Assembly: GCA_011033025.1 (NCBI GenBank)
Contig: WFMF01000044.1
Location: 496,001 to 560,000 of the forward strand
Direction of reading: 5' to 3'
Origin: Beroe forskalii
Taxonomy: Eukaryota; Ctenophora; Nuda; Beroida; Beroidae
Length of the DNA: 64,000 nt
Shown piece by piece: positions 13,009-25,366 of this stretch. The notes below the pieces were generated by a model. The model did no database searches and had not been told where the DNA came from. It saw only the letters and a list, made by a program, of their open reading frames with translations. How positions within the stretch are numbered: the stretch's first letter is position 1; each line of letters starts with the position of its first letter. Both the position numbers and the translations under genes were made by a program.

Positions 13009-13945
13009 TAACGGGTGATGACTATTTATCTGGAATTATTTCAATGTATTCTTGTGGGCAAATCGAGATCATGTTAGAGCTCAGATGTGCTTATTCTGGA
13101 CCTAAAAAGTCTGCTGATTCAGAATAACATTATGAGAAAATTTGAAAACCCTGTTTTCATGCTTCTGGCCGATTAGTTTGAGAAGGTACAAAAAAAATCT
13201 TGCACAAATTCAAAGATTGACTTCTGACATATGATTGGAAAATTGCATACAGGAGCATTCCCATCAGTTGCCATCTAGGTTTATTCATGAACTTCGTTAG
13301 CTGAGACACTAATGAAGACCATGCATTTTCGTTGAATATCTAGAAAATTCTTGGATTTTAGAGCTAAAATCACGCCAAATTTCTTGAAAAAGCTGTGTGT
13401 TTTTTTGCTACACCAGGCCTTAAGAAAGTCTTAGAACAGGACCTAGGTGGTCTGAACACTCAGATTTGATGGCAGGGACCTCATTAAACATAAATCATGT
13501 CTTGGGACCACTTCCATTATTGGTATGCAGAATTTTGGATTAACAATTACCCAAAATCGCAGTTTTATGAACGTGACATTATCCTAGAATTGACGATTAT
13601 AAACACGTTCTAGGTTCCATAGGGTCACCACTGGATAAGTTAGTGATGCTACTTACTGCAGTCACTCTTGAGACCCTCCTGATCAGAATCATCCCATAGT
13701 AAGGCTTAAATAACACTTATGGAGATAATTATTATCATTGAGATTTTGTGCAAGATTTTTTTGTACCTTCTCAAACTAATCGGCCTGTAGCATGGGAAAA
13801 CAGGGTTTTCAAATTTTCTCATGATGTTATTCTGAATCAACAGACTTTTTAGGTCCAGAATAATCATATTTGAGCTCTAAAATGATCTCGATTTGCCCAT
13901 AAGAATACATTGAAATAATTCCAGATAATTAGTCATCACCCGTTA
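13009..13945. mobile_element. Foldback/MITE-like element with about 200-bp inverted termini
   Basis: The left end (TAACGGGTGATGACTA onward) and right end (reading inward on the minus strand from 13,945) match over roughly 200 bases with scattered substitutions, including an ACCTTCTCAAACTAATCGGC segment near the inner edges. TA flanks both ends. The 500-base core has no open frame of note. Long inverted termini with no transposase suggest a non-autonomous foldback DNA transposon; divergence between the arms implies it is not recent. Confidence 0.85.
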
Positions 13946-14889
13946 TATGAAAGTAGAAATCAAAAATATGGGAATTTATTTTAATTTAGAAGAGGGAAGC
14001 TTGCGTAATAATATTATATCAGAATGGAGATAGAGTCAATGCGAAACACACGTTCTATCACACCATGATAACGCAGGGTCCACTCAAATATTAAAAGGAT
14101 TTGTTTGTTATTCAAAAAGAGTGGAACTCGTTTTTAGTCCGGCAATTTGTAAGCACTTTTGTGCAAACCAAATAAAAACTTATTCCTCGGATGGTTGGTA
14201 ATGGTTTGTTAAAGTGGGATTTGCTCGCGAGGTCAGGTCCTCCAGATGAGTGTGAACTGTTCGGGGTTGCTGTACCACAACCCGTGACTCTGCACGTGCA
14301 CTGCGCGCGCCCCACGTGATAGCTGCTGACCAATCAGCGTCTGCGAGGCGAAAAATATATCGATGTTAATTTAGCAAGCTTTTAAGATGAATTTAACGAG
14401 ATTTTCAGCTTACAGTTTGGAAAAGTATGTACAAATGAACATGGGGTCACAAATAAATGTAAAATGTATCGCAGAGAAGTAATATATGAGATATCAAATC
14501 TTCATTTGAAATGGTTCTTAGAAAAACCTCACGGCCCAACGACGGCGATGAGACAATTTTATTAATTTAAACTTCGTGTAACTTACATACTGAATTTAAT
14601 AAGCAGAAAAACAATTAGCTAAAAACAATTTCCTATGTCTACAGACAGTACTTTCATTCAGCGTATTTGAACTTTAAGACTTCAGATCAAATTACATGAA
14701 CCATGTAAACGGCCATTCGAAACGATGGAATAAACAAATCCATTTGCAAATCATCAAAATGAAATTCCACAAAAAGGTAGCCGCTCAAGGTGCGATGATT
14801 AAACTTCAGTTTAAAAACTTTAAAACCACTCAATCTTTTGAGTCTAAACACAATGTAACACCTTAAAAAATCTAGGACCACTCAAGTCG

Positions 14890-14935
14890 CCAGGGTAAGT
14901 CACGTGACCGTTGCTAAGTAACCACGTGACAACGA
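14890..14935. promoter_or_regulatory. E-box / X-box / E-box composite
   Basis: TCACGTGACC, then GTTGCTAAGTAAC, then CACGTGAC in immediate succession. The central word resembles the RFX-factor X-box (paired GTTGC and GTAAC half sites) and the flanks are E-boxes. Motif-based inference only; no adjacent gene start is recognised. Confidence 0.35.
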
Positions 14936-17785
14936 TACTGCAATATGATTGGACACCCTGGCCCTATGAAACTGTCATTAATATATAGATCAACCTGCTG
15001 ACCTGCATGATGTTTTTGAAATTTCCACAAAACTTGTTCAACGTCGTATTCAATTTGATTGGAGTTGTCAAGCACCAAACGTGGCTCTATTTTATTATCA
15101 TCGCTTCAGGCAAGATACAAACACACTCATGTTTCCTCTCATAGGAGAACTGTGCGGCAAAAATAAAACGTAGCTCAGCGCGACATGTTCGTACCTATTT
15201 AAACGCGATTTGCTCGGTATTTAAGCGCCGCATCACCATGACGACGCATCATGCGTTACCATGACAACGCACCCACCATAGCACCCTGCGTGGGTGGTCA
15301 CGTGACATGCGTGAGATCAGTGAAAACACTCAGTAACAATAGGGCGAGTACACAGAGGACTCGTAACGAACAAGGCACGAGCACACGTTGCGAGCATGAC
15401 AAATCAGTGAATGGTGGGCACCAATAAAGAAAGCAGTCGAACATGACAGATATGACCTCATTGTTATACACCGAAATAGTGAATTGAAGGCAAATAGTCG
15501 CCTTCACTTCGAAGATCTTTATTGAGTCAATTAAATCAAAAGCCCTGTCCTAGATCTGCTTTTGTTTGGCAGTTGTTATTATTATATTGCATATCTGATT
15601 TAGTGGTAATGCCGTTTCAGAGCGTTCTACCACACCTCAGAGACATCTTTCTAGAGAAATAGGCGGTCCAACCTCTCCATTCTGTCATTCTAAAACATAG
15701 CCATGACATCACTCTCGAATGTAGTTCTATCGTGCTCGCAAAAGGGCACGAGCTCATCGGAAATTGTCAGAGATTGTGATAAAGATTGTGATAAGGTTTG
15801 CGACAATGGTGAATTGTAGTGACAATGTTCTTATTGAAATATCGAGAACAATGGCCAGGCAGTTTCACGATCCTTCGATTATGTGCTTTGAGGAATGTCA
15901 CGGATAGTAAGACAGAAAAGCAGTCTTCTGAAACACAACTAAATGGAAATAAGAACATTTCCTCATAAAACGCAATCAACTGTTTGCACTTGTGCGCGCG
16001 TGCGTGCAAAAACGCGCGTCCGACGAGCTCCAGACATATGCGTGCACGACAACAACCAATGAGCTCTGAAAAATTAGAAAACATTGCGTTATGCTGCGTG
16101 GGAGCTGATTATCAGTGCTTTAGAATGTGAAATATAGAAATTTAGATCTTTGCTTGGTGGATAATCATCAGTGGATCGTTGGTATTCAGTTCATTGCTCA
16201 AACTTCCTTGGTTTTCCAGTCAGATCTTCAGTTACTTAACATAAACCTATCCTTGACCAATATGTCTGCGTTTATAAAATCATCATTCCGCCATATCCTC
16301 GATTTGAATCGTAAATCACGCGGGGGCATTTCAAAAACACCAGGAAAACCAGCCAATCTGACGTAGCAAGGTGAATTACGGCCGGGGATATTCAAGAAAT
16401 AAATCATACCATACTCTGAATTAAATACCAACTATATTTGTCTCCCTCCTGGGCAGAAGAACAAATCCCACTTTTCGATAAATACCACCGAGCTCGCAGA
16501 CATTTTCCCTCCGGGTCTCTGCGTGCATTTAAAAATGCCCATTAATTCAAGCCGTGAACTTTTAACGATGGTAATTTTTCAATAATTCCATATTTCAATG
16601 GGATGTTATATATATTTGAGCGCTTGGTAGTAGAGTTTGACTAAAAACTTTTTAAGTCTTTAGCAAATGTCTCTCTCTACCTCCTGTATTTTAATTTTAC
16701 GGATTTTAATTCCTCAACACCAGGTAACCATGTGTTAATGTACAAACTGCAAATCGGGAGAGCTTCCATCCGATCATTACAAAATCCCACAAATGGTCAA
16801 TGAAGTTTAAAAAAACATCAGGTATTGGTAACCAGGAGAAAGCCGTTAATGCTATGAAGGGAGGCTTCTATGAGAATAGTGTCAAGGGTCTTCTTGGGAG
16901 ACAAACTTGGGGTTCTTCGGGAAACCAAAATGACCGCAGAACAGTCCCTTGACCTAGATGGACAGTTGACCTACACAGCAGTTTAAGGCGTTAGACCAAA
17001 TGTCCAGTAAGGCCAAATGACCTTTAGAATCAGTTTTTTCTTGTAGTTCAAAACCATGCCACTGAGAACGGTGTTATTTCCTTCAATTTGAAATTATGAA
17101 TTGATGTCGTCACACACCCCTCTAACATTTGAGCTCGAGAAAGAGAGAGTGTCATGTGGTTGCTGATAAGGAGCGATTCAGGAACTAATTTGTAGGTCAT
17201 GAGCCGGTGAGGCAAGGACGGAAGGACGATAAACGGATAATCCCAAGAGAACGTCGTCTCGATAGCACACATTGTTTAAGTTGGGATGAAAAGAACAAAT
17301 GGAGATTTAAGGGCGTTTACGTAAGGAGCTCTTGAAATCAATTGGGATTTGGGTGCAAATTTCACAATTACCTCACAAATCACTGCGAAATGATATACAT
17401 AATTACCTATTGTTATGCAAATTAATCCGCGAACGTAATATACATGTGAACCAGGAACTCCAGAATCCTTCAACTAGCGTGGTTCAGACTGATCTAACCA
17501 ACGTTCGAAAATGTAAAAAAGTAACAATAGAATTCTCATATATAGTTTTGACGAACACTTCATGTAACTATGCCAATTAGATATGTTTTCTAAAATTATA
17601 CCCCACTAATATATATCACATTTTAATGGAGCGATGTTACAAAAAACAGCCCATGAAACAGCCCTGAACCCAGAAGCCTGTTTGTCACACTGATTACGTA
17701 TTTATACCTCAGTCTAACACATACATATAAGCAAGTGTCATTTAACCTTGGTAGTCCTAGCGCGTAAAAAACACACCGCCCGCTG

Positions 17786-18160
17786 TCACTAACTCACCGC
17801 TGTGGGCTCTAATAATGACGTCATCGCACCAGCCTAGTTTATCTCGCTTACACCTTCGTATATTAGAGGAGAGTTACAAATAATTGTAAGCACGTTTTTT
17901 ACAGGGTTGCTTCCAACGTATGACTTTAACGTGACAAGTCTATTATCACCTTGAAAAACGGTTGTTTCATGACAGAACAAATACAGCTGTAGGAGGTCGA
18001 GCGCACGTTTCTCCTGTAGCTCACTTCGTGCAGCTACTAGCACATGTAGTAGGGTCATGTGCAGGACCTGTTATACGAGTGTCGTGAGGAGGAGCTTGGG
18101 GGGAGTAGGCGGGGAAAGATGACGTCATTATCAGAGCTCAGAGTGGGGCGTTGTGAGGGG
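17786..18160. repeat. Inverted pair of CRE/GATA-like modules
   Basis: The copy at 17,786-17,826 reads towards the left (AATAATGACGTCAT) and that at 18,119-18,160 towards the right (ATGACGTCATTATCA, then GAGTGGGGCGTTG). About 290 bases lie between them. The arrangement could be the two ends of a small non-autonomous element. Confidence 0.5.
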
Positions 18161-21100
18161 ATAAACCGCCAGGGGGTTGTGAGGGTGTAGTTAGACCGGC
18201 GCTTAGTGACGGAATATAGTCAATATATTGGTGTAATTAATATAGTTCATTACAAGACGGGTGAAATGAAACTGGAAGGACAGAGAGGAACAAGGGTGTA
18301 AGGCTGATGTAGACAAGCAAAAACACCAGCGTGGAAAACGAACTTTTGTTCCCTCAAAAGGTGCTTATCTCATAAAATTGAGAGGGAATATGCGTTCTTT
18401 CAGGAATTCGATTGTAATACCAAAATATCATCAAGTAATATATAATTCGGTCACTATCGCCGAGTATTACAGGTCGAATACAAATAGAAGTCCGTTCAGT
18501 GTGGTATCATTATAACAGTTGAAAATGGTCAGAATCTTAATATATCGCCTATAAATTATAACCCTTGGAGTTCAGTGGTTTGCAATGGGGCTGGAGAGTT
18601 GAGAGAGCCCAGGAATCGGTTTTGGATACACGGGCTCAAATCTCTACAATGAGATGTATACTTAGCCCGAGCCTGTAGCCTCCTAGACATGGGTTTGCCT
18701 CTAATCATAGCCCTAGCGCAGAATCGTGGAGCCCACGTATGGCAATAACTAATTATTTGAAGGATATTATGCATGGGAGGTCTCAAATTGGAGTTTTTCA
18801 AAGCACAAATCGGGGGTCCTCTAACTTGCCAGCCCCATTGTGACTCGTAGGTATTGGGCAGGCTGTGAAGACTGCTGTTAAAGTTCCGGCCACTTAAGGT
18901 CGTGGTCTGAAGACCAAGTGGTTTGAAAGTATTGAGAGTCATTTATTTCTATTTATCTAGTTTTTGGTAGTTGGTGGCAAAAATCTGAAGCCACTGAACT
19001 ATAAACTATAGTTTCATAGTTCGGGGTATCGGGGCAAAATGATGGAAAATATTAAGGTCATAACCTTTTATCAACAGTAAACACACTTCATTAACTAGCT
19101 TTATAGTTTGATCTATAATTCAGACCTTTTGATACGCAGCTGTTTGATATGAGGGCAAAGAAATTGAAATGAAAGGAAAAAATATCGATCATTACCTTGA
19201 ATAAAAATTTCAAGCACAACTTTCAACAAGACGTGTCGAGCAAAGTCGCTGAAATTACTCGATCAAATTACGGACCGACACAAAGGGAGAGTACAACATA
19301 AAAGTAAGCTACAATCAAAAAATTTGTTGTAGCGGTGCACTGTGCCGATAACGCATTGTCACTCGGGGGGATTACTGTACCAGCTGTTCACTCTTTTAAT
19401 TAAAATATTTGTCTATAAAACTACCAGAAAGTAGCTGGTAGCAAATATAAAGTATCATAGTGGAAGATTGGGGGCTCAATTAAAATTTTAAGGGTAATTA
19501 AAGTTTATAATCGTCAAGCCATGGTATATCAAATGCTACATGATCATATGTGCTATAGAGAGATACGTTTTGTAGGAAAACTACTGGACTATAACGATTG
19601 CAACTTACATCATGAGACTGAGATTAATATGAACTGGCAATGTAGCTTCTCAATTTTAAGCTCAGAGAAATGATTAATTTACTAGTAATTGAATGTTTTC
19701 AAATGGGAGATTTACAAGAAATTTGTGTTTTGATAATGTGAGAATTGACAGTGGTCCCTGAAATTTAAATCTTGGTATAATAAATACATTACTGAGGCTT
19801 GATGATTTCATTTTATCCAAGAAGCATGTCATAATCCAGCTGTCACCTGAGTGAAATTAATGGGACTACACCCTACCTAAAACACAGATAGACACGGCTT
19901 ATTTCAGCAGCTATCAGGATGCAGAATTATCTGATAACATGTTCGTCTACGGTTTACGTGGGACGGAAAACTAAATTTCTGATGACACCGCATACAACCA
20001 ATCACACACCAGCACTGCAGGGATCCAACCAATCAGCTTCAAGGACTGCCTGACCTAACCAATCAGGTTGGAGCATCGGATGCAGATGAAACATATGTTC
20101 ATTCCCGGTAAAGCACCTATCACTACGTCCCGAGTTTCCTTAAGGTGTCGGGTTCCATTAGCATAAACCGCTCCGTTTTAAATCCTTATTTACTTAGGAG
20201 ACACCCAGTTGAGAATCCCAGTCAAGCCGGGAGTTTTACCACCTAATGGTAGCGAGCAATAACACTTATCGGGAACACATTAACAAAATCATGCGCTCCG
20301 AAATAAGGAAACGTTTAAAATTTAAAATAAGACGAAATTTTAATGCATTTTAAAGTCTAATATTCGTGGAAGAATTGGGCTTCTTCCTGATAATCGCTAC
20401 CCTGATGCAAAGGCTACGAATGTCTTGAATGTCACCGACATTCTGAGTGGACTATGAAGCAACTACAATCCAAACCAACACTTGGGGGACTGACAGGATC
20501 TCTCGCAGGTCCATCGACCATCCACCTTTAGTCTAGTAGTAATCTAACTAGTACTGTGCAACTGACATCAACACCTCGATAGGGATATCGCACTAACGAC
20601 ATTTTAATCTGCGAAAACTTACTCGAAATAGATGGGAAACATATTTCCCTGATGGAAAAACTTTTGGTTTTTTCACTGGTATTCTAACTACCACTTTTGA
20701 CGAGCTGCTTTTGACTGATCCGAGCACACATGAACGCTATACTTATAAATACCCCCTATATTGATTCATCAAATAACTGATAACAACAGCATGACCCCAT
20801 CTCAAGATGGCTGCAGAAGCTATTTAAAACATCAAGTTCTAAGAAGAGAAAAAAGAGCTCGATTGTAAGAAAAGTAAAAGTTTGTGATGTAAAAACCAAA
20901 AGAAAAGGCAGGGGAGAACCCAGAAAAGATTTATCACAAGTGATCGTTAAAAATATACACAAGTATTTTACATTCTTCATCGACGAGCACGGATCTTGAA
21001 AACGACGTCAAAAGCGCTAACAAAAGATGCTGAATATAAATGATGTCTCCCCTTCAAACATATGTATACAAATAAAGAAAATCGCTCTTACAAGTTTTTC

Positions 21101-22752
21101 TCTCTTTTTCTCTATAACCCGAAGACAAAAGCAAGAGTTATATTAGGGGTTAGCAAGTTGGTGTGACAGTACGAGAGCGCTCAGAGGAGCTCTTGCTTGG
21201 CCAACCAGCGTAATTACCATGATGCCATATATTCCCATTGTTCCTCAATGAATCCAGCTGAAATTAACCCTGTCTAAAACCGCAGTACAATATATCAATT
21301 GGCTGGACAATGCGGTGTAACGTGCACTTTGCCCTGCACTAGATATAATGAGGCTTGGTAACAAAAACACGGGCATTTAGTGCGAGGTCGTGAGATGGAT
21401 GGGAGGTAGAGGTAGGTTTATAGGGCCATGCAGTGCTAAGCCATGTGTTAGAGTTTGGCAGGCATACTCGAAAAACAGCACGTTTTCTTGCATCCTAAGA
21501 CCGTGGTTTATAATTGGCTGATTATGAGCTATTGAATTCGATCGTTCCCTGTCCCCCTCTACTATAAAGCCCTAAAACATTACATCACAGTTCAAGTAAT
21601 AATCCCAACTCCCAAGTCTACCCCCATAAAGTTATAACTTTACTTCCCACGAGAGCTGGTAAAGGAATCCCATTTCCGATTTAATAATTTCCTACTAAAT
21701 TCTCCTTGAATTTATTCCTCAGTTTATGCAAAGCCGGGCATACTTTTAAAAGCAAGTTTTCCCCGGATGACACCCACTCAGCTCACAGTTTTAACCCTAG
21801 ACACGACCTGTTAACCGATGCTAGACAGGTTCACTTTTCACCCAGTTTACCGATGGTGCTCTAATATATATGGTATCTGAAAATACAGCAAATCTTTTGA
21901 TCATGTAAATACGACGGAACCACAAGCGTCAAGCAGCGACATAGTTTTATTCCAGAGATCTATCCTGAGTCTACTTTAGGATACCAGATTCAAGTTCAGT
22001 TATTATACGATAGAGTGAGTATAAGTGAAACTAACAAAGCTAATTCTATTATTAACGGAGCCATGACTTAAAGCAATAAAACTGAATTGAAGTAAAGAAG
22101 TGATGCCACCACACAAGATTTAGATTAAATTATCAATCAAGAATTTATAATTTATTTTTTAATCAGCAATTAATTGAAAAAAAGATACTGGAATTTCGAA
22201 GATACATTTCATCAGACGCATATAACTGTCAGTAATCACGAAACGGAAACGTCGAAATAGTTGGACGCGAAATCAGAAATGAAACAGCGCGAATTATCAA
22301 GATTCTACAAAATCGCCTTCTAAAAGGCGCGCGCAGCAAATTAGCACGTGCATTACAATTCCGCCCACGTGCTATTCATAAGAGCGCGCATGGGCTAGGC
22401 TAGGAGAGAAAAACGAGCATATGACTAGGAATTTCACCTCTTGGGACATTTGACCTCACAGTTATTGAATTTGATGTCCTATTTCATAACTCTTATTTCA
22501 TAACTTTAACCATAACTATATACTTATATAAGTCATAACCTCACCAAAGGCCCTAACTCTAAGCCAAACCCTAAAAACCCAGAGGCCAGAAGTCTATAAA
22601 CTAACCTTTGCGTGAAAGTTCAGAGAAGCTGAAATATCACGAGATAGTGTCGTGAGGTTGATGGTCGTGGAATGAAAAGTCCGTCCCCTACTAAAATCAA
22701 TAAAAAAGGGAAAGTTAGTTCTAAAATTAATCCGCTTACCAGTACCAACACG

Positions 22753-22940
22753 AACACAGCCATATGTGTGCACATGCATTGATCGATGAAGGGATTTATT
22801 ATGACGCACAATTTGCTTGTAATAGAATTTTCTTTGCTTGTGTGCAGACTGTTCGCAAGGGAGTGCTCGTCGCTCGATAACATTCGATCGATCCTCATCC
22901 ATGGGGCATGTGCATTGTGCACACATGATGGTCGATGGAG
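22753..22940. mobile_element. ATCGATCGAT-bearing short element, copy 1
   Basis: Begins TGTGTGCACATGCATTGAT and ends GGGGCATGTGCATTGTGC followed by ACACA, so the termini are imperfectly inverted; both inner edges carry GATCGAT. Two shorter relatives lie at about 26,330-26,450 and 31,105-31,260, sharing the GACGCACAA-type segment and the ATCGATCGATG core. Interpreted as a small non-autonomous DNA element. Confidence 0.55.
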
Positions 22941-25366
22941 TTGGTAACCATGAACGGTCAAAAGATGAACACAAACCTGTATCACGTCTCTCTTCATCCG
23001 ATCAGTTGCCACGTGGCTATCTCTACAGTTTCCATGGTAACATCGTACATCTAGTCTCAAGGACAACATTCTAGCCTCCGTCTCCAGGGTATCAATGTGT
23101 GTCTCTGTAGTTGCCTCTTCAGAATGGGGTGTTGATTCTTGGAGGTCGTCTCCAGCAGCATGCCTATTCTAAGAGTCGGGTCAGATTGGAGGCAAATAAA
23201 ATAATGAACTTAGATTTATCAATAATTGAGGAAATCTAATGGAATATCAATATATTTGAATTTATATCAATCATAAAGTTAACTATTTTATTTTCAAAAT
23301 CTAACAATATTTTTCCGTTTCACATGCGATCCAATAAACCCCTACGGGAAATTCTGATTTTGAATTTGGTCCATGACTGAAATCATATTTTGATTTTTGT
23401 CAAGATTTTTTAAACTTTAAAATTAAAGATAAATTGTTGACTTTGACTTCGTGGAATAATCTACTTCTACGGAGTAATTCATTCTAAAATTAGACAATAT
23501 CAAGCTCAGTACGGATACCTTTTCTCATTTTAGTAATTTCATCGTCTGGGTTAAAACTATCCCCAATTAACATCTGGTGTAATTCATAGGGTCAAGTCGG
23601 GAGAGACAGAAGACAATGATGTGTTAAATGGGAAGTAAATTGACACCACGCGCAATTAAACTATATTTCATGTTGTTCAGACGGGGGAATATTTTTAACA
23701 AATTAAAGTTTGACAATTGCTAAAATTTAATACAAACAAGAAACGATCAGAATTGAAACTTTGAAAATCATTTATGTGCATTCAATTTCGATTTTAAATT
23801 CTCCGAAGGGCGAAGGGGTTGGCATGCAATTAATCAACTATCACCTCTCAAATAGCTAAATTTAGAATACACCACTGTGAAATTGACAAAATCAGAACTG
23901 TGAAATTGGCACTTCACACCAAGTAGACTATATTGTGCACGTGCAACACGACGCATTTCATCGATTAAAGAAGTGATGAATGCTATAATTTGATACAAAA
24001 TAATAAATTATCCTCATAATTTGTCAGTAACAACTATCTACAGGCACGTCAAATTCTAATTTTTTATTGACATTAATGACATGTTAATGACTTCAGCACT
24101 AGAATTACAAATCCCTTCATTAACGGACCCATTAGAAGTACTGTTCGTGGTAAGAGGACGCAGGTGCCAAGGTCGTATATAATGGCTTGTAGGTAGGTGA
24201 AGAAGCAGTCTACTTAGACCCACGGCTCCCGGAGGGTGCAGCAAAAGCAGGCGTTACAACACCATCAACGCACCATGCTAAACTATGATAATGACGTCAC
24301 TCTCTCACCACCTATTGTACGAATGTGACAGCTCCATACTGGCAACTCCCAACGAAACACACGAGTCACAGGAGGAGAATTGCACGCGTATTGAGAGTGT
24401 TGAACCTAAATTATATAAGTTTGTGATATGCCGTAGCTTCTACATAATTATTGTTGAAAGCGGTTCACGGGGAAAGTTTAAATATTTTCACTGGCCTAGT
24501 ACTAATAAAAGTTACTGCGGAATGCTCTGACATTTAATAAAAAGCTATAGTTTCATTAACATTGAATATCTTTATTCTAATTTGGAAAGTGAAAGAGATT
24601 GCAGGAGTAAGAATAATCATGATGTGGATTTAGAACATTTACATATAATTATAAGGGACCCGTTTTTCTGGGGAACAAACATTTAATCTCACGACATTTC
24701 ATCTCACGACACTTTATCTCGTAATGTTCCAACTACGAGCAAAAGTTAGGGTCTGGGTTAGGGTCTGGACAGGGAGATGCAAAGTGTCCTGACATGAAAT
24801 GTTTTGAGATAAATGTCGTACTACCGTTTTTCCATGGCAAGGAACTTTCTTGAAAATTCCAAAATCATTGAATTTGCAGTGAAAAATGAAATTTTAAATA
24901 AAGAAAATCACAAATATAAGTGCATATCAATTAAATTAATTAATCAATTAACATTAACAAAAAGAAACCAACGAAAAACCTTTTATCAAACTCAAAGGTA
25001 CTAAGTTGTGTAGTTAAGTTATTCATATTGCATCCCAAACCCCAAAAATCGTTACCAAATCTTGATTTAAACTTAATTTATCAGCCCAGCTACAATGTAC
25101 AATTAGGATTAATACCATAATAACCAGTTTCGGAGTTTCTTTCATCATAACCAAAGCAAAGGAAAAAAAATCACAGGACCCTCCTAATAAATAAAATAGT
25201 TGATCTTGTTACTGAATCCCATCTCAAAATTACAAAAAGTTGGCTCTGGCTACGTTTCGTCTTTAACTCTTCAAATAGCATTAGCATAATTTGCTTGGAT
25301 GAGGATCCTTACAATCAGAAGCCCAGCTCCTAAAAACATAAACATTTTGCGTTTCAGGAGAGCACC
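22941..25366. other. Intergenic region downstream of UFD1
   Basis: Between the ATCGATCGAT element and the UFD1 stop codon. Contains a CRE/GATA-like module at 24,260-24,300 and a CACGTG at 23,937; otherwise AT-rich sequence without supported coding potential. The part nearest 25,366 should include the UFD1 3' UTR; AT-rich words are plentiful and I cannot choose a polyadenylation site. Confidence 0.45.

Larger units (their letters stand above)
13946..22752. other. Gene-free region with E-box/CCAAT patches
   Basis: No supported gene. Notable patches: CACGTG with CCAATCA at 14,290-14,335; two CACGTG sites flanking GTTGCTAAGTAAC at 14,890-14,935; a run of RFX-like words at 15,225-15,310; an inverted pair of CRE/GATA-like modules at 17,786-17,826 and 18,119-18,160; three CCAATCA boxes at 20,000-20,070; and two CACGTG sites at 22,344-22,370. 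The rest is unremarkable AT-rich DNA. Confidence 0.5.

Noticed and set aside
18556..18942. Open frame of 128 codons on the minus strand
   Set aside because: Irregular composition with no hydrophobic pattern or motif; not linked to other exons. Treated as chance.
22594..23069. Overlapping open frames around 22.6-23.1 kb
   Set aside because: They overlap the ATCGATCGAT element and each other on both strands, and no protein family is recognisable.
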